A stretch of DNA of 64,000 nucleotides from Rubrivivax sp. (GCA_019635285.1 JAHBZS010000005.1:94300-158299); one strand, 5' to 3'; shown: positions 17,835-27,260, numbered from the stretch's first letter. Numbers and translations are program-made. Notes: generated by a model not told the origin, from the letters alone.

Positions 17835-17856
17835 ACCAACAAAAGTGGAGTGGTCG

Positions 17857-19473
17857 ATGATCGACGTACCCGTGCTGATCGTGGGCGGCGGCCCGGTGGG
17901 CCTCACCGCCTCGATCTACCTGTCCCATTTCGGCATCCCGTCGCTGCTCGTCGAGCGGCATCCGGGCACCGCCATCCTGCCCAAGGCGCGGGGGCTGAAT
18001 GCCCGCACCATGGAGATGTACCGCCAGATCGGCCTGGAAGCGCCCATCCGCGCCGTGGCCATGCCGGCGCGCTTCGGCCAGATGATCCTGTGGTCCGAAA
18101 GCCTGGCCGGCGCCGAGATCAAGCGGCTGCAGCCGGGCCGCGGCACCGGCGCCAACCAGGTGCTGTCGGTGGCGGCCAACTGCGGCTGTTCGCAGGACCT
18201 GCTGGAGCCGGTGCTGCGGCAGCGCGCCGAAACCGCCGGCCCCGGGCAACTGCGCTTCCACACCGAGCTGACCCGCCTCGACCTGTCGCCCGACGGCGCA
18301 CGCGCCGTGCTGCAGGACGCGATGGGCGGGCGTGACGAGGTGCGGGCGCGCTACGTCATCGCCGCCGATGGCGCGCAAAGCCGCATCCGCGCGCAGCTCG
18401 GCATCGAGCGGCGCGGCGAGCGCGACGTCTACGACAGCGTCAACATCCACCTGCTCGCCGACCTGCGCCCCTGGGTGGACGAGCGGCCGGCGGCGCTTTA
18501 TCTGGTGGAGCAGCCCGAGCTGCGCGGCACCTTCATGACCATCAACGGCACCGACCGCTGGGGTTTCCTCGTCACCTCGCTGTCGCACTACGGCTTCACG
18601 CCCGAGCAGTTCACGCCGGAGTTCAGCGCCGAGATCGTGCGCCGCGCCGTCGGCGTGCCGGCGCTGGACATCGAGGTGCTGGGCGTGGGTGCCTGGAAGG
18701 CGTCGGCGCTGGTCGCCGAGCGCTACCGCGACGGCCCGGTGTTCCTGGCCGGCGACGCGGCGCACGAGATGCCGCCGACCGGCGGCTTCGGCCTGAACAC
18801 CGGCGTGCAGGACGCGCACAACCTGGCCTGGAAGCTGGCCGCCGTGCTGCACGGCCAGGCCGGCGAGGCGCTGCTCGACACCTACGACGCCGAACGCCGC
18901 CCGGTGGGCGAAGCGGTGACGCGCTCGAGCCTGCTCAACGCGCTGTCGATGGGCCGCACCTCACGCCAGGCCGAGCCGGTGCTGCCGCGCAAGGAGTTCC
19001 TCAACGAGATCGGGCTGATCTTCGGCGCGCGCTACGTCTCCGCGGCGGTGCTTCCGGACGGGCAGGCGCTGCCCGCGGGCGACCCGGTGCAGGACTACAC
19101 GCCCAGCGCCACGCCCGGCTGCCGGGCGCCCCACGCCTGGGTGCAGCAGGCCGGCGCGAAGGTCTCGACGCTCGACCTGCTGGGCCGCGAGTTCGTGCTG
19201 CTCACCGCGCCGCAGGGCAGCGCCTGGCGCGAGGCCGCCGCCGCGCTGCCGGCGCCGCGCATCCACAGCGTGGTCATCGACGGCGACGACCCCGAGGCGA
19301 CGACCGGCTGGCAGGCGCTGTATGACATCGACGCCGACGGCGCGGTGCTGGTGCGGCCCGACGGCCATGTGGCCTGGCGCTCGCGCAGCGGCGCCGGCAA
19401 CGATGGCGCCGCGGTGCTGTCCGCCGCGCTCGACGCCGTGCTGTGCCGCAGCGCCGCGGGGAGCGCACGATGA
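17857..19473 (+). CDS. FAD-dependent monooxygenase (aromatic hydroxylase type)
   Basis: A 538-residue group A flavoprotein monooxygenase. It has the Rossmann GGGPVGLTASIYLS at residue 9, the AADGAQSRIRAQLG motif (DG box) near 170, and the GDAAHEMPPTGGFGLNTGVQDAHNLAWKL-type FAD/ribityl motif near 300. A thioredoxin-like C-terminal domain is as in PheA/MhpA-class phenol hydroxylases. The ATG at 17857 is preferred over 17845 because GGAG lies 6 bases upstream. It probably hydroxylates an aromatic ring with NAD(P)H and O2. The stop overlaps the next start (ATGA). Confidence 0.9.
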   Translation: MIDVPVLIVGGGPVGLTASIYLSHFGIPSLLVERHPGTAILPKARGLNARTMEMYRQIGLEAPIRAVAMPARFGQMILWSESLAGAEIKRLQPGRGTGANQVLSVAANCGCSQDLLEPVLRQRAETAGPGQLRFHTELTRLDLSPDGARAVLQDAMGGRDEVRARYVIAADGAQSRIRAQLGIERRGERDVYDSVNIHLLADLRPWVDERPAALYLVEQPELRGTFMTINGTDRWGFLVTSLSHYGFTPEQFTPEFSAEIVRRAVGVPALDIEVLGVGAWKASALVAERYRDGPVFLAGDAAHEMPPTGGFGLNTGVQDAHNLAWKLAAVLHGQAGEALLDTYDAERRPVGEAVTRSSLLNALSMGRTSRQAEPVLPRKEFLNEIGLIFGARYVSAAVLPDGQALPAGDPVQDYTPSATPGCRAPHAWVQQAGAKVSTLDLLGREFVLLTAPQGSAWREAAAALPAPRIHSVVIDGDDPEATTGWQALYDIDADGAVLVRPDGHVAWRSRSGAGNDGAAVLSAALDAVLCRSAAGSAR

Positions 19474-19874
19474 TCCACGTGTCGGCGCTGCATCACGTGA
19501 CCATCGGCTGCGCGCCCGAGGACCTGCCGCGCCTGCTGGCGTTCTACACGACGACGATCGGCCTGCAGCAGGGTTACCGCCCGGCGCTGCGCCATCCCGG
19601 CTACTGGCTGTACGCCGGCGGGCATGCCATCGTGCACCTGAATGCCCTGCTGCCGCAGACGCCGCCGGTGCATGGGCCCGTCGACCATGTGGCGCTGATG
19701 GCGCACGGCCTGGACGCCACGCGCAAGCAGCTTCGGGAGGCGCGCATTCCGTTCGCCGAAACGCCGCTGAAGGGCACCACGCTGTACCAGGTCTTCCTGC
19801 AGGACCCGCTGGGGCTGCGGGTGGAGCTCAACTTCGACCTCAGCGTCGAAGGCGACTCGGCCGGCACGGCCTGA
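19470..19874 (+). CDS. VOC family protein (glyoxalase/extradiol dioxygenase-like)
   Basis: A 134-residue single VOC domain. The metal-ligand positions are kept: His in LHHVTIG, His in VDHVALMA, and Glu in LRVELNFD. This is the 2-His-1-carboxylate arrangement of glyoxalase I and extradiol dioxygenases. It is translationally coupled to the monooxygenase gene. One-domain extradiol-like proteins in such clusters may cleave or isomerise the hydroxylated product, which would complete a short aromatic pathway with the hydrolase upstream. Confidence 0.82.
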   Translation: MIHVSALHHVTIGCAPEDLPRLLAFYTTTIGLQQGYRPALRHPGYWLYAGGHAIVHLNALLPQTPPVHGPVDHVALMAHGLDATRKQLREARIPFAETPLKGTTLYQVFLQDPLGLRVELNFDLSVEGDSAGTA

Positions 19875-19880
19875 GCGGGG

Positions 19881-21080
19881 TCAGATGCGCGCGTCGGCCT
19901 GCAGCAGCGACTCCAGGCACTGCTCACGGATGCCGTAGAAGTCCTTGACCTCGCGCACCTGCGCCAGCAGCGGCGCGGCGTCGCGCGGCTGTGCGCGCTT
20001 CACCGCCAGCAGCATCTTGTTCTTCGCGGTGTGCTCCAGCGACACGAACTCGAAGACCTGGGTGTCGTAGCCGCAGGCGTCGAGCAGCAGCGCACGCAGG
20101 CCGTCGGTCAGCATCTCGGCCTCCTGCCCCAGGTGCACGCCGTGGCGCAGGATCGGCCGCAGCGGGTGCGGCTGCAGCAGCTGCGGGCGCAACTGCTGGT
20201 GGCAGCAGGGCGCGCAGCAGATGATCGCCGCGCCGCCGCGGATGCCCATGTGGATCGCATGATCGGTGGCGGTGTCGCAGGCATGCAGCGCGATCATCAC
20301 GTCCACCGCGCGCGGCGCGTAGCTGCCCACGTCGCCCTGCTCGAAGCGCAGGCCCTGCAGCCCCAGCTGGTCGACGATGCCGTTGCACAGCGCCACCAGC
20401 TCGGGCCGCAGCTCGACGCCGGTGACTTGCGCGTCGCGGCCCAGCGCGTGGCGCAGGTGGTCGTGCAGCGCAAAGGTCAGGTAGCCCTTGCCCGCGCCGA
20501 AGTCCAGCACCTCGATGCGCGTGGCCGCGGCCAGCGGCGACGCGTTCAGCGCGGCGTCGAGGGTCTCGAGGAACTTGTTGATCTGCTTCCACTTGCGCGC
20601 CATCGCCGGCACCAGCCGCTGCTGCGCGTCGGTGACGCCCAGCCGCGCCAGGAAGGGCCGGTCCAGGCTCAGCAGGCGCGCTTTGTCGCGGTTGTGGGCG
20701 GCCGTCAGCGGCGCGGCGGCCTCGCCGCCACGGCGCACCCCGGTGCGCAGGCTGGCGCGGCCCTTGCGGCTGTAGGCCAGCTGCAGCTCCTGCTGCGGCG
20801 TGTGCAGATGGGCGTTGGCGAAGTCGCGGCCGAGCAGGGTGCGCAGCATCTGCCAGCCTTCGGCCAGCGGCAGGTTCTGCGTCTCGTCGCGGCGCGCGTG
20901 GCTGGTGGTGAAGCTCAGTTGCGGCTGGCCGCGCAGCACGATGGCACGCACCGCCACGCGCTTCAGGTCCGGCGACGCGCCGCGGTAGCCGGCCAGCAGC
21001 AGTCGCTCGAAGCGGCCGTCGCGCACCGCCGCCTCGCACGCGGCGATGAAGCGTTCCCGGGTGGCGTCGTCCGTATCCAT
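19881..21080 (-). CDS. SAM-dependent methyltransferase
   Basis: A 399-residue protein with a class I methyltransferase core. Motif I is VLDFGAGKGYLTFALHD near residue 205, followed by VTGVELRPELV (motif II, acidic), and DVMIALHACDTATDHAI, a motif shared with METTL25-like and small-molecule methyltransferases. A cysteine-rich CCAPCCHQQLRP segment follows. The N-terminal 180 residues are family-specific. The ATG at 21080 is chosen because upstream extension would run into the divergent alkB promoter. The substrate is unknown. Confidence 0.85.
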   Translation of the reverse strand: MDTDDATRERFIAACEAAVRDGRFERLLLAGYRGASPDLKRVAVRAIVLRGQPQLSFTTSHARRDETQNLPLAEGWQMLRTLLGRDFANAHLHTPQQELQLAYSRKGRASLRTGVRRGGEAAAPLTAAHNRDKARLLSLDRPFLARLGVTDAQQRLVPAMARKWKQINKFLETLDAALNASPLAAATRIEVLDFGAGKGYLTFALHDHLRHALGRDAQVTGVELRPELVALCNGIVDQLGLQGLRFEQGDVGSYAPRAVDVMIALHACDTATDHAIHMGIRGGAAIICCAPCCHQQLRPQLLQPHPLRPILRHGVHLGQEAEMLTDGLRALLLDACGYDTQVFEFVSLEHTAKNKMLLAVKRAQPRDAAPLLAQVREVKDFYGIREQCLESLLQADARI

Positions 21081-21127
21081 GGGCGAGATGGTGCCAGACG
21101 CCGCGCGTGCGCGTAGAGTGCTCTGCC

Positions 21128-22333
21128 ATGCACAGCCCGAGCTACAGCGCCGTCGATGCATCCCACGGCCACGTGGTCTACCGCGACCGCAAACGCCGGC
21201 TGTGGGCGCTGTCGGTGGTCTACCCGCTGGTGCCCTTCGCCGGCATCGGCCTGCATGCCTGGACCGGCCAGCCGCTGTGGCTGCTGCTGCCGCTGGTCAT
21301 CGGCTACGTCGGCGGGCCGCTGCTCGACGCCTGGCTGGGCGAGGACGAGAACAACCCGCCCGAAGCCGTGGTGCCGAAGCTCGAGGCCGACCGCTACTAC
21401 CGCCGGCTGACCTATGCGGTGGTGCCGTTGCACTTCCTGGCGCTGATCGGCTGCGCGGTGTGGGCCGGCACGCAGCCGCTGCCGTGGTGGGCGGTGGGCG
21501 TGCTGGCCTATGTGGCCGGCACGACCTCGGGCCTGGGCATCAACACCGGCCACGAGCTGGGCCACAAGCACACGCCGCTGGAGCAGTGGCTGGCCAAGCT
21601 GGTGCTGGCGGTGCCGGCCTACGGCCACTTCCGCGTCGAACACAACCGTGGCCACCACGCGTCGGTGGCCACGCCCGAGGACCACGCCAGCGCGCGCATG
21701 GGCGAGAGCATCTACCGCTTCGCGCTGCGCGAGCTGCCCGGCGGCATGCGCCGCGCCTGGCGCCTGGAGACCGAGCGCCTGCGGCGCGAGGGCCGCCACC
21801 CCTTCGGCCCGCACAACGAGCTGCTGCAGAGCTACGCCGTGACGCTGGTGCTGCAGGGCACGCTGATCGCGCTGTACGGCTGGAAGATGGTGGTCTTCCT
21901 GGCCATCCACAACCTGGTCGCCTGGTGGCAGCTGACCAGCGCCAACTACGTCGAGCACTACGGGCTGCTGCGCCTGAAGGGCGCGGACGGGCAATACGAG
22001 CGCTGCCAGCCGCACCATTCGTGGAACGCCAACCACACCTACACGAACCTGGTGCTGTTCCAGCTGGAGCGGCACAGCGACCACCATGCCAACGCCGCGC
22101 GCCGCTACCAGAGCCTGCGCCACTTTCCCGACCTGCCACAGCTGCCCAGCGGCTACTTCGGCATGTTCCCGCTGGCCTACGTGCCGCCGCTGTGGTTCAA
22201 GGTGATGGACCCGCGTCTGCTGGCGCTGCCGCACATCCGCGGCGACTTCGGCCGCATCAACGTCTGCCCGAAGCGCCGCGCGGCGCTGCAGGCGCGTTAC
22301 GCCGCTCAGGCGGCCAGTGCCAGTTCGCCCTGA
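21128..22333 (+). CDS. alkB: Alkane 1-monooxygenase (AlkB-type membrane diiron hydroxylase)
   Basis: A 401-residue integral membrane non-haem diiron enzyme that hydroxylates the terminal carbon of medium-chain alkanes. The histidine clusters are present: HELGHKH at about 142-148, EHNRGHH at 171-177, the NYVEHYG signature near 280, and a HSDHHA cluster near 317. About six hydrophobic helices precede and surround them. No rubredoxin or rubredoxin reductase gene is adjacent, so the electron donors must be encoded elsewhere. The 3' end overlaps the convergent Nudix gene by 28 bases. Confidence 0.93.
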   Translation: MHSPSYSAVDASHGHVVYRDRKRRLWALSVVYPLVPFAGIGLHAWTGQPLWLLLPLVIGYVGGPLLDAWLGEDENNPPEAVVPKLEADRYYRRLTYAVVPLHFLALIGCAVWAGTQPLPWWAVGVLAYVAGTTSGLGINTGHELGHKHTPLEQWLAKLVLAVPAYGHFRVEHNRGHHASVATPEDHASARMGESIYRFALRELPGGMRRAWRLETERLRREGRHPFGPHNELLQSYAVTLVLQGTLIALYGWKMVVFLAIHNLVAWWQLTSANYVEHYGLLRLKGADGQYERCQPHHSWNANHTYTNLVLFQLERHSDHHANAARRYQSLRHFPDLPQLPSGYFGMFPLAYVPPLWFKVMDPRLLALPHIRGDFGRINVCPKRRAALQARYAAQAASASSP

Positions 22334-22788
22334 GGGCCCAGGCGCCGCATCAGGCGCGGCAGGTCGATGCGGCCGTGCAGCACCGCGCTCATCTTGCCGG
22401 TGCACAGCTCGGCGATGCGCTCGAAACCGAACCAGCCGTAGCCGTCCATCTCCGGCAGGCGCCGGCCGGTGCCCAGCTGCGCGAAGTGGCTTTCGCAGTG
22501 CAGCTGCGCCACGTCGAAGCGCGGCATGAGCAGCGCGAACAGGTGCAGGTCCTTCTTCGGCCGGTAGTCGAAGCGGCCCAGCTCCAGCAGCGCCGCGGCG
22601 TCCAGTCGCAGGCCGGTCTCTTCGCGCGTCTCGCGCAGCGCCGCCTGCAGCGGGCTCTCGCCGTCGTGCCGGCCGCCCTTGGGCAGGTCCCAGTGGTCCT
22701 GGCCGGTGACGTGGCACAGCAGCAGCTCGTGCTGCGGGTTCAGGATGAGGATGCCGCAACTCAGGCGGCGGGCGGTGCTCAGGTCCAT
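22306..22788 (-). CDS. Nudix hydrolase
   Basis: A 160-residue pyrophosphohydrolase. The Nudix box is intact: GGRHDGESPLQAALRETREETGL follows the G-x5-E-x7-REUxEExGU rule. The N-terminus SCGILILNP and the LPKGG before the box place it near the bis(5'-nucleosyl)-tetraphosphatase/RppH-like group, but the substrate is unsettled. The start at 22788 (MDLSTARR) avoids a basic upstream extension. It overlaps the 3' end of alkB on the other strand. Confidence 0.88.
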   Translation of the reverse strand: MDLSTARRLSCGILILNPQHELLLCHVTGQDHWDLPKGGRHDGESPLQAALRETREETGLRLDAAALLELGRFDYRPKKDLHLFALLMPRFDVAQLHCESHFAQLGTGRRLPEMDGYGWFGFERIAELCTGKMSAVLHGRIDLPRLMRRLGPQGELALAA

Positions 22789-22889
22789 GGTGGGGTCAAC
22801 GGCCGAAGCTTGCCCGCGGTTGAACCGGATGCTGGCGCGGCTGCATGACAGCCGCACACAAATGCACGGCCTGCGCTGCCGCTGCGGCG

Positions 22890-23360
22890 TCAGCGCAACG
22901 GAATCCTCGTCGCCGGGTCCACCGGCACCACGTCCACGCTGTTCTGCGGCGAGCCTTCGATGACCCGGTCGGAATAGGTCAGGTAGACCAGCGCGTTGCG
23001 CTTGGGGTCGACCATGCGCACCACACGGAGCTTCTTGAAGACCAGCGAGATGCGCTCGGTGAACATGTCCTCCTGCTTGGGCAGGGGCTTGTCGATGCGG
23101 ATCGGCCCCACCTGCTTGCAGGCGATCGAAGCTTCGGCCTTGTCCTCCGCCAGGCCCAGCCCGCCCTTGATGCCGCCGGTCTTGGCACGCGACACATAGC
23201 AGGTGACGCCGGCCACCTTGGGGTCGTCATAGGCGTCGACGACGATCTTGTGGTCCGGGCCGATCCACTGGAACACCGTGTCCACCTCACCGATGGCGTC
23301 GGCGCGGGCCGCCGCGGCGGCCCCGGCCAGCAAAGCCAGGGCGACGAGTTGTTTGTTCAT
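22890..23360 (-). CDS. creA: CreA family periplasmic protein
   Basis: A 156-residue exported protein of unknown function in the CreA family. Signal peptide [22 protein letters not shown] is followed by [27 protein letters not shown] and [19 protein letters not shown], which are hallmark stretches of CreA. Two cysteines could form a disulfide. It is divergent from the DUF169 gene, sharing a 55-base spacer. Confidence 0.9.
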   Translation of the reverse strand: MNKQLVALALLAGAAAAARADAIGEVDTVFQWIGPDHKIVVDAYDDPKVAGVTCYVSRAKTGGIKGGLGLAEDKAEASIACKQVGPIRIDKPLPKQEDMFTERISLVFKKLRVVRMVDPKRNALVYLTYSDRVIEGSPQNSVDVVPVDPATRIPLR

Positions 23361-23415
23361 GACAGTCCTCCGTTGGGCGCGTAGCCTACTTGCATCGCCC
23401 GCCCAAGGAAGTCCC

Positions 23416-24201
23416 ATGTCCGAAAACACCCGCATCGACTGGCCATCGCTGGTCGACGAACTGAACCGGCTGCTGCGCCTGAAGACCACGCCCATCGGCA
23501 TGAAGCTGTTCGAGCGCGTCGAGGACATGCTCGCCATCCCGAAAGTGCGGCGGCCGGGCGCCATCCACACCACCGACCAGATCGTCGCGCAGGCCGCGCG
23601 CCTGGGCTTCACCGTCGGCATCACGCGCGAGGACCTGGTCGGCGCGCAATGCGGCGCGGTCATCGGCCTGCACCCGCAGGACGAGGACTGGCTGTCCGGC
23701 CGGGCGATGGCCGGCGTGTGGTTCGCCACCGTCGAGGACTCCGCCGCGCACCAGCGCGCGATGAGGGTGGTGCCGCACGGCAAGTACCGGGCGCTGGCGG
23801 TGTCGCCGCTGGCCAGCGGCCGGCTCGACCCGCCGGACATCTGCCTGGTCTATGCCACGCCGGGACAGATGATCCTGCTCATCAACGGGCTGCAATGGGC
23901 CGGCTACCAGCGCTTCGACTGGAGCGTGGTCGGCGAATCGTCCTGCGCCGACAGCTGGGGCCGCGCGCTGGCCACCGGCCAGGCCAGCCTGTCCATCCCT
24001 TGTTATGCCGAGCGCCGCTACGGCGGCGTGCCCGACGACGAGCTGCTGATGGCGCTGCCGCCGGCCGACCTGCCCAAGGCCATCGCGGGCATGCAGGCGC
24101 TGGCCAAGAACGGGCTGCGCTACCCGATCCCGTCCTATGGCATCCAGGCCGATGCGCGCGCCGGCCTGGGCGCCAGCTACCCGGCCAAGAGCGGCGGCTG
24201 A
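23416..24201 (+). CDS. DUF169 family protein
   Basis: A 261-residue soluble protein matching DUF169: an N-terminal helix with PIGMKLF, the conserved [39 protein letters not shown] core, and a cysteine pair region around SSCADSWG and [12 protein letters not shown]. The family has no firm function, though members occur near metal and formate metabolism. AAGGAAG lies 5 bases before the ATG. It stands alone. Confidence 0.85.
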   Translation: MSENTRIDWPSLVDELNRLLRLKTTPIGMKLFERVEDMLAIPKVRRPGAIHTTDQIVAQAARLGFTVGITREDLVGAQCGAVIGLHPQDEDWLSGRAMAGVWFATVEDSAAHQRAMRVVPHGKYRALAVSPLASGRLDPPDICLVYATPGQMILLINGLQWAGYQRFDWSVVGESSCADSWGRALATGQASLSIPCYAERRYGGVPDDELLMALPPADLPKAIAGMQALAKNGLRYPIPSYGIQADARAGLGASYPAKSGG

Positions 24202-24276
24202 AGCCGGCGGATTGCGCCCCGTTTCGGTGCTTGTTCGGCGCAGTGCGGGGGCAGGCGGCGGTCTACGCTGACCGCC

Positions 24277-25596
24277 ATGCTGAACGCCCTGCTCAACCGC
24301 TTTCGCGCCAAGCCGCCGGTGCCTCCACCGCCGCCGCGTTCGGCACCGCCCTTGGCCCGCCCGCAGCCGCAGTCGCAGTCGCAGTCGCAGTCGCTGCGAC
24401 AAGATGTGTCCGCGCCGACCGGCGCCGGCGCGCGCCGGCCACTGGTGTCCGCGCAGGGCCGGTTGGCCGGCTTCGAGTTCCAGCTCGGCAGCGGCATGCT
24501 CGGCCGCCTGCAGGGGCCGGCGGCCGCCGCCTACACCGCCAACCTGCTGGGCGCGATGCGGCTGTGTGCCTCCCAGGGCATGGGCGCGCTGGCCGAGCTG
24601 CCGGCCAGCTGGCTGGCGCGCACGCCCGACCGTGACCTGTCCCGCGGCCTGCACCTGCTGCTGCGCGCCGATGCGCTGTTCGAGGACGCCGACGCCGTCA
24701 GCGACCTGATCACGCGCCTGCGCCGTGCCGGCGTGCTGGTCGGCTGGAGCCCGCGGTCCACGCCGCCCATGCCGCGGGCCGCCGGCCGGCCCGACTTCAT
24801 GCCGCTGCCCGCGCCGGCCGCGCCCGACGAAGCGTCGTGGCGCGCGGCGCTGCAGCAGGCCGCGGAACGCTGGCCCGGCATCCCGCTGGTGCTGCTGGAG
24901 CTGCCGTCGGTGGAGGTGATGGAAGCCGTGCTGGCGCCGCCGGTCGTCTGGGCGGCCTGCAGCCTGGGCGGCTGCACCGAACCGGCGCGCGCCCAGGCTT
25001 TGCCGCCGCACGCGCATCGCGCGCTGCGGCTGCTCAACCGGCTGCTGCACGACGACGACCATGCCGCGGTGGTCGAGGACGTCAAGGCCGACGCCGCGCT
25101 GAGCCTGCGCCTGCTGCAGTACCTGAACAGCGCCGGCGCGCTGCCCGGCCGCGAGCTTGATTCGATCGACCAGGCGGTGATGCTGCTCGGCCGCGACACG
25201 CTGTACCGCTGGGTGGCGCAGATGCTGGTGCGCATGTCGCCGCCGCGCCCCGCGGCGCACGCGCTGCAGGCCTGCGCGCTGGCCCGCGCCCGGCTGTTCG
25301 AGCTGCTGGCGCGTGCCGACCAGGCACCCAACCCGGGCGGGCTGTACCTGCTGGGGCTGGCGACGATGCTGCCGTTGCTGATGTCGTGCAGCATCGAAGA
25401 GGCCGCAGAGGCCATGCACCTGCCGCCGCCGGCGGTGCAGGCGCTGCGCAAGGAAGGCGGCCCCTGGCAACCCTACCTGGACCTGCTGCAGGCGCTGGAA
25501 GCGGGCGACATGGCCGCCATCGAAAACTTGTCCGGCCCCTTCGGCGGGCCGCAGCCGGTGTTCGCCAGCTGGGCCGAAGCCTGGCGCACGGCCTGA
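24277..25596 (+). CDS. Degenerate EAL-like plus HDOD domain signalling protein
   Basis: A 439-residue protein. Residues 1-55 are Pro/Gln/Ser-rich and include a QSQSQSQS run. Residues of about 58-235 follow the layout of a degenerate EAL phosphodiesterase domain (RPLVSAQGRLAGFEFQLG) but lack the EAL metal motif, so c-di-GMP hydrolysis is unlikely. Residues of about 250-430 form an HDOD domain (NRLLHDDDHAAVVEDVKADAALSLRLLQYLNSA). This EAL-HDOD arrangement is the YuxH-like class of signalling proteins. The organism has another HDOD gene at 61382. Confidence 0.82.
   Translation: MLNALLNRFRAKPPVPPPPPRSAPPLARPQPQSQSQSQSLRQDVSAPTGAGARRPLVSAQGRLAGFEFQLGSGMLGRLQGPAAAAYTANLLGAMRLCASQGMGALAELPASWLARTPDRDLSRGLHLLLRADALFEDADAVSDLITRLRRAGVLVGWSPRSTPPMPRAAGRPDFMPLPAPAAPDEASWRAALQQAAERWPGIPLVLLELPSVEVMEAVLAPPVVWAACSLGGCTEPARAQALPPHAHRALRLLNRLLHDDDHAAVVEDVKADAALSLRLLQYLNSAGALPGRELDSIDQAVMLLGRDTLYRWVAQMLVRMSPPRPAAHALQACALARARLFELLARADQAPNPGGLYLLGLATMLPLLMSCSIEEAAEAMHLPPPAVQALRKEGGPWQPYLDLLQALEAGDMAAIENLSGPFGGPQPVFASWAEAWRTA
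24370..24393 (+). repeat. (CAGTCG)4 hexanucleotide microsatellite in coding sequence
   Basis: Four exact CAGTCG units inside the EAL-like/HDOD gene encode Gln-Ser repeats. A hexamer keeps the frame, so copy-number change would alter only linker length. Confidence 0.8.
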
Positions 25597-25614
25597 GCCG
25601 CCGCCACGTGGGCC

Positions 25615-25925
25615 TCAGCCCGCGCTGAGCCGCGCCGGCGGGGCGCGGCGCAGCCAGGCGTAGCTGCCCTGCACCAGGCCGGCGGCCAGGCCCAGCGCCA
25701 CGCCGACCTGCCAGGCCAGCGTGTACGAACCCGCCAGATCGAACACCAGCCCGCCGCCGAAGGCGCCGCCGAGCATGGCCATCCATTTCAGGCCAAAGGT
25801 CTCGGCGATCCAGCCGCTGACCAGCGGCGCCACCCCCAACCACAGGAAGCCCATGATGGCCGCGAAGACCAAGGTGCCGGTGGGCGTGGGCAGCGCGGTG
25901 AAGTACCAGGCCAGCGTCGCGGCCG
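25615..25925 (-). pseudogene. Remnant of an MFS transporter (C-terminal end only)
   Basis: The minus-strand frame encodes roughly the last 100 residues of a major facilitator transporter, with three to four membrane helices (AIMGFLWLGVAPLVSGWIAE; LGGAFGGGLVFDLAGS; WQVGVALGLAAGLVQG). Upstream of about 25925 the frame loses similarity and continues as polar sequence with no start codon suited to a membrane protein. The N-terminal three quarters is missing, so this is a decayed gene. A TTG at 25872 could start a small product, but nothing supports function. Confidence 0.6.
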
Positions 25926-25959
25926 CGCGCGGCGGTCTATCGCCGCCGGGACAAGCGTG

Positions 25960-26166
25960 TCAGTCCGCGGCGCTGGCGGCACGCGCCGCGCCGGCGTCCA
26001 GCGCACTGTGCAGCTTGTCCGTCACCTGGGCTTGTTGCGCACGGGCCTGCTGCGCGCCGGTCGCCGCCAGGCTGCCGGCCGTGGCGGCAGTGCCGGCCAC
26101 CTCGGCACCGCAGGCCGCCAGCAGCATGCAGACCAGGCCGAGGCACGGACGAAGGGCGTTGCGCAT
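25960..26166 (-). CDS. Small Ala-rich lipoprotein
   Basis: A 68-residue protein with a lipoprotein signal: MRNALRPCLGLVCMLLAAC, where the LAAC lipobox places the acylated Cys at residue 19. The mature 50 residues are Ala/Gln-rich and helical, with no Asp at +2, so outer-membrane sorting is expected. Small lipoproteins of this kind occur widely in Burkholderiales without known function. Confidence 0.6.
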   Translation of the reverse strand: MRNALRPCLGLVCMLLAACGAEVAGTAATAGSLAATGAQQARAQQAQVTDKLHSALDAGAARAASAAD

Positions 26167-26298
26167 GGCGTCGATTCTGGCGAGAAGTGCGGCGCGCGGA
26201 TGCGCAACGCAGCCGCGACGCCAAAGAACTTCACGGCCGCGCGGTGCTCGCGCCCGGCAGCGCCGCACGCGCCGGCCGCGGCGCGCAAGAATAGGCGT

Positions 26299-26517
26299 GT
26301 GAAACAGACTCCTCACACCGCGTCCGGACCCGAACGTCGTTCGGGCGGAGACCGCCGACGTAGCGACAGCGGCGCCTCGCCCAACGGCTGGGAGCGACGC
26401 CGCGGCGTCGAGCCACGCCGCCCCGAGGTCGTCGAACTGGAGATGACCGCCTCGCAATGGGACGCGCTGCACGAGGCGCCGACACCCCTCAAAGGCGCGC
26501 CTGGCGGCCAAGCCTGA
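26299..26517 (+). CDS. Small basic conserved protein, GTG start
   Basis: A 72-residue protein from a GTG at 26299. It carries the repeated [10 protein letters not shown] / [19 protein letters not shown] pattern, which I recognise only as a small uncharacterised betaproteobacterial protein. The arginine-rich first half would suit nucleic-acid or membrane-surface binding. It ends 10 bases before queC and may be cotranscribed with it. Confidence 0.55.
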   Translation: MKQTPHTASGPERRSGGDRRRSDSGASPNGWERRRGVEPRRPEVVELEMTASQWDALHEAPTPLKGAPGGQA

Positions 26518-26527
26518 ACGCGTGACC

Positions 26528-27244
26528 ATGGACGAAGCGGCGGGCACGCGCGCCCTGGTGCTGTTCTCCGGCGGCCAGGACTCCACCACCTGCCTGGCCT
26601 GGGCGCTGCAGCGCTACGCGCACGTCGAAACCCTGGGCTTCGACTACGGCCAGCGGCACCGCGTGGAACTGGACTGCCGCCTCACCGTGCTGCAGCGCCT
26701 GCGCGACGACTTTCCGGCCTGGGCGCGGCGCCTGGGCGAAGACCACCTGCTGGACCTGTCGGTGCTGGGCCAGGTGAGCGACACCGCGCTGACCAGCGAC
26801 AAGGCCATCGAGCTGCAGGCCAGCGGCCTGCCCAACACCTTCGTGCCCGGGCGCAACCTGCTGTTCTTCACGCTGGCGGCGGCGCTGGCCTACCGGCGCG
26901 GCATCGGCGTGCTGGTGGGCGGCATGTGCGAGACCGACTACTCCGGCTACCCCGACTGCCGCAACGACACGCTGCAGGCGCTGCAGCGCGCGCTGAGCCT
27001 GGGGCTGGACCAGCCGCTGGCGCTGGAAACGCCGTTGATGTGGATCGACAAGGCCGGCACCTGGCGCCTGGCGCAGCAACTGGGTGGCGAGGCGCTGGTG
27101 GCGCTGGTGCGCGACGACACGCACACCTGCTACCTGGGCGACCACCACACCCGCCACGACTGGGGCCTGGGCTGCGGCGACTGCCCGGCCTGCGCGCTGC
27201 GCGCCAAGGGCTACCACGCGTTCCGCGCCGCCGGCGCGGGCTGA
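26528..27244 (+). CDS. queC: 7-cyano-7-deazaguanine synthase
   Basis: A 238-residue enzyme that converts 7-carboxy-7-deazaguanine to preQ0 with ATP and ammonia in queuosine biosynthesis. The ATP-pyrophosphatase PP-loop is [11 protein letters not shown] at residues of about 12-22. FDYGQRH follows, then [15 protein letters not shown], and the C-terminal zinc site has the Cys cluster around CYLG and [10 protein letters not shown] 26528 is preferred over a GTG at 26522. Length fits the family (about 220-240). Confidence 0.93.
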   Translation: MDEAAGTRALVLFSGGQDSTTCLAWALQRYAHVETLGFDYGQRHRVELDCRLTVLQRLRDDFPAWARRLGEDHLLDLSVLGQVSDTALTSDKAIELQASGLPNTFVPGRNLLFFTLAAALAYRRGIGVLVGGMCETDYSGYPDCRNDTLQALQRALSLGLDQPLALETPLMWIDKAGTWRLAQQLGGEALVALVRDDTHTCYLGDHHTRHDWGLGCGDCPACALRAKGYHAFRAAGAG

Positions 27245-27260
27245 CGGCAGGCGGGTTCTC

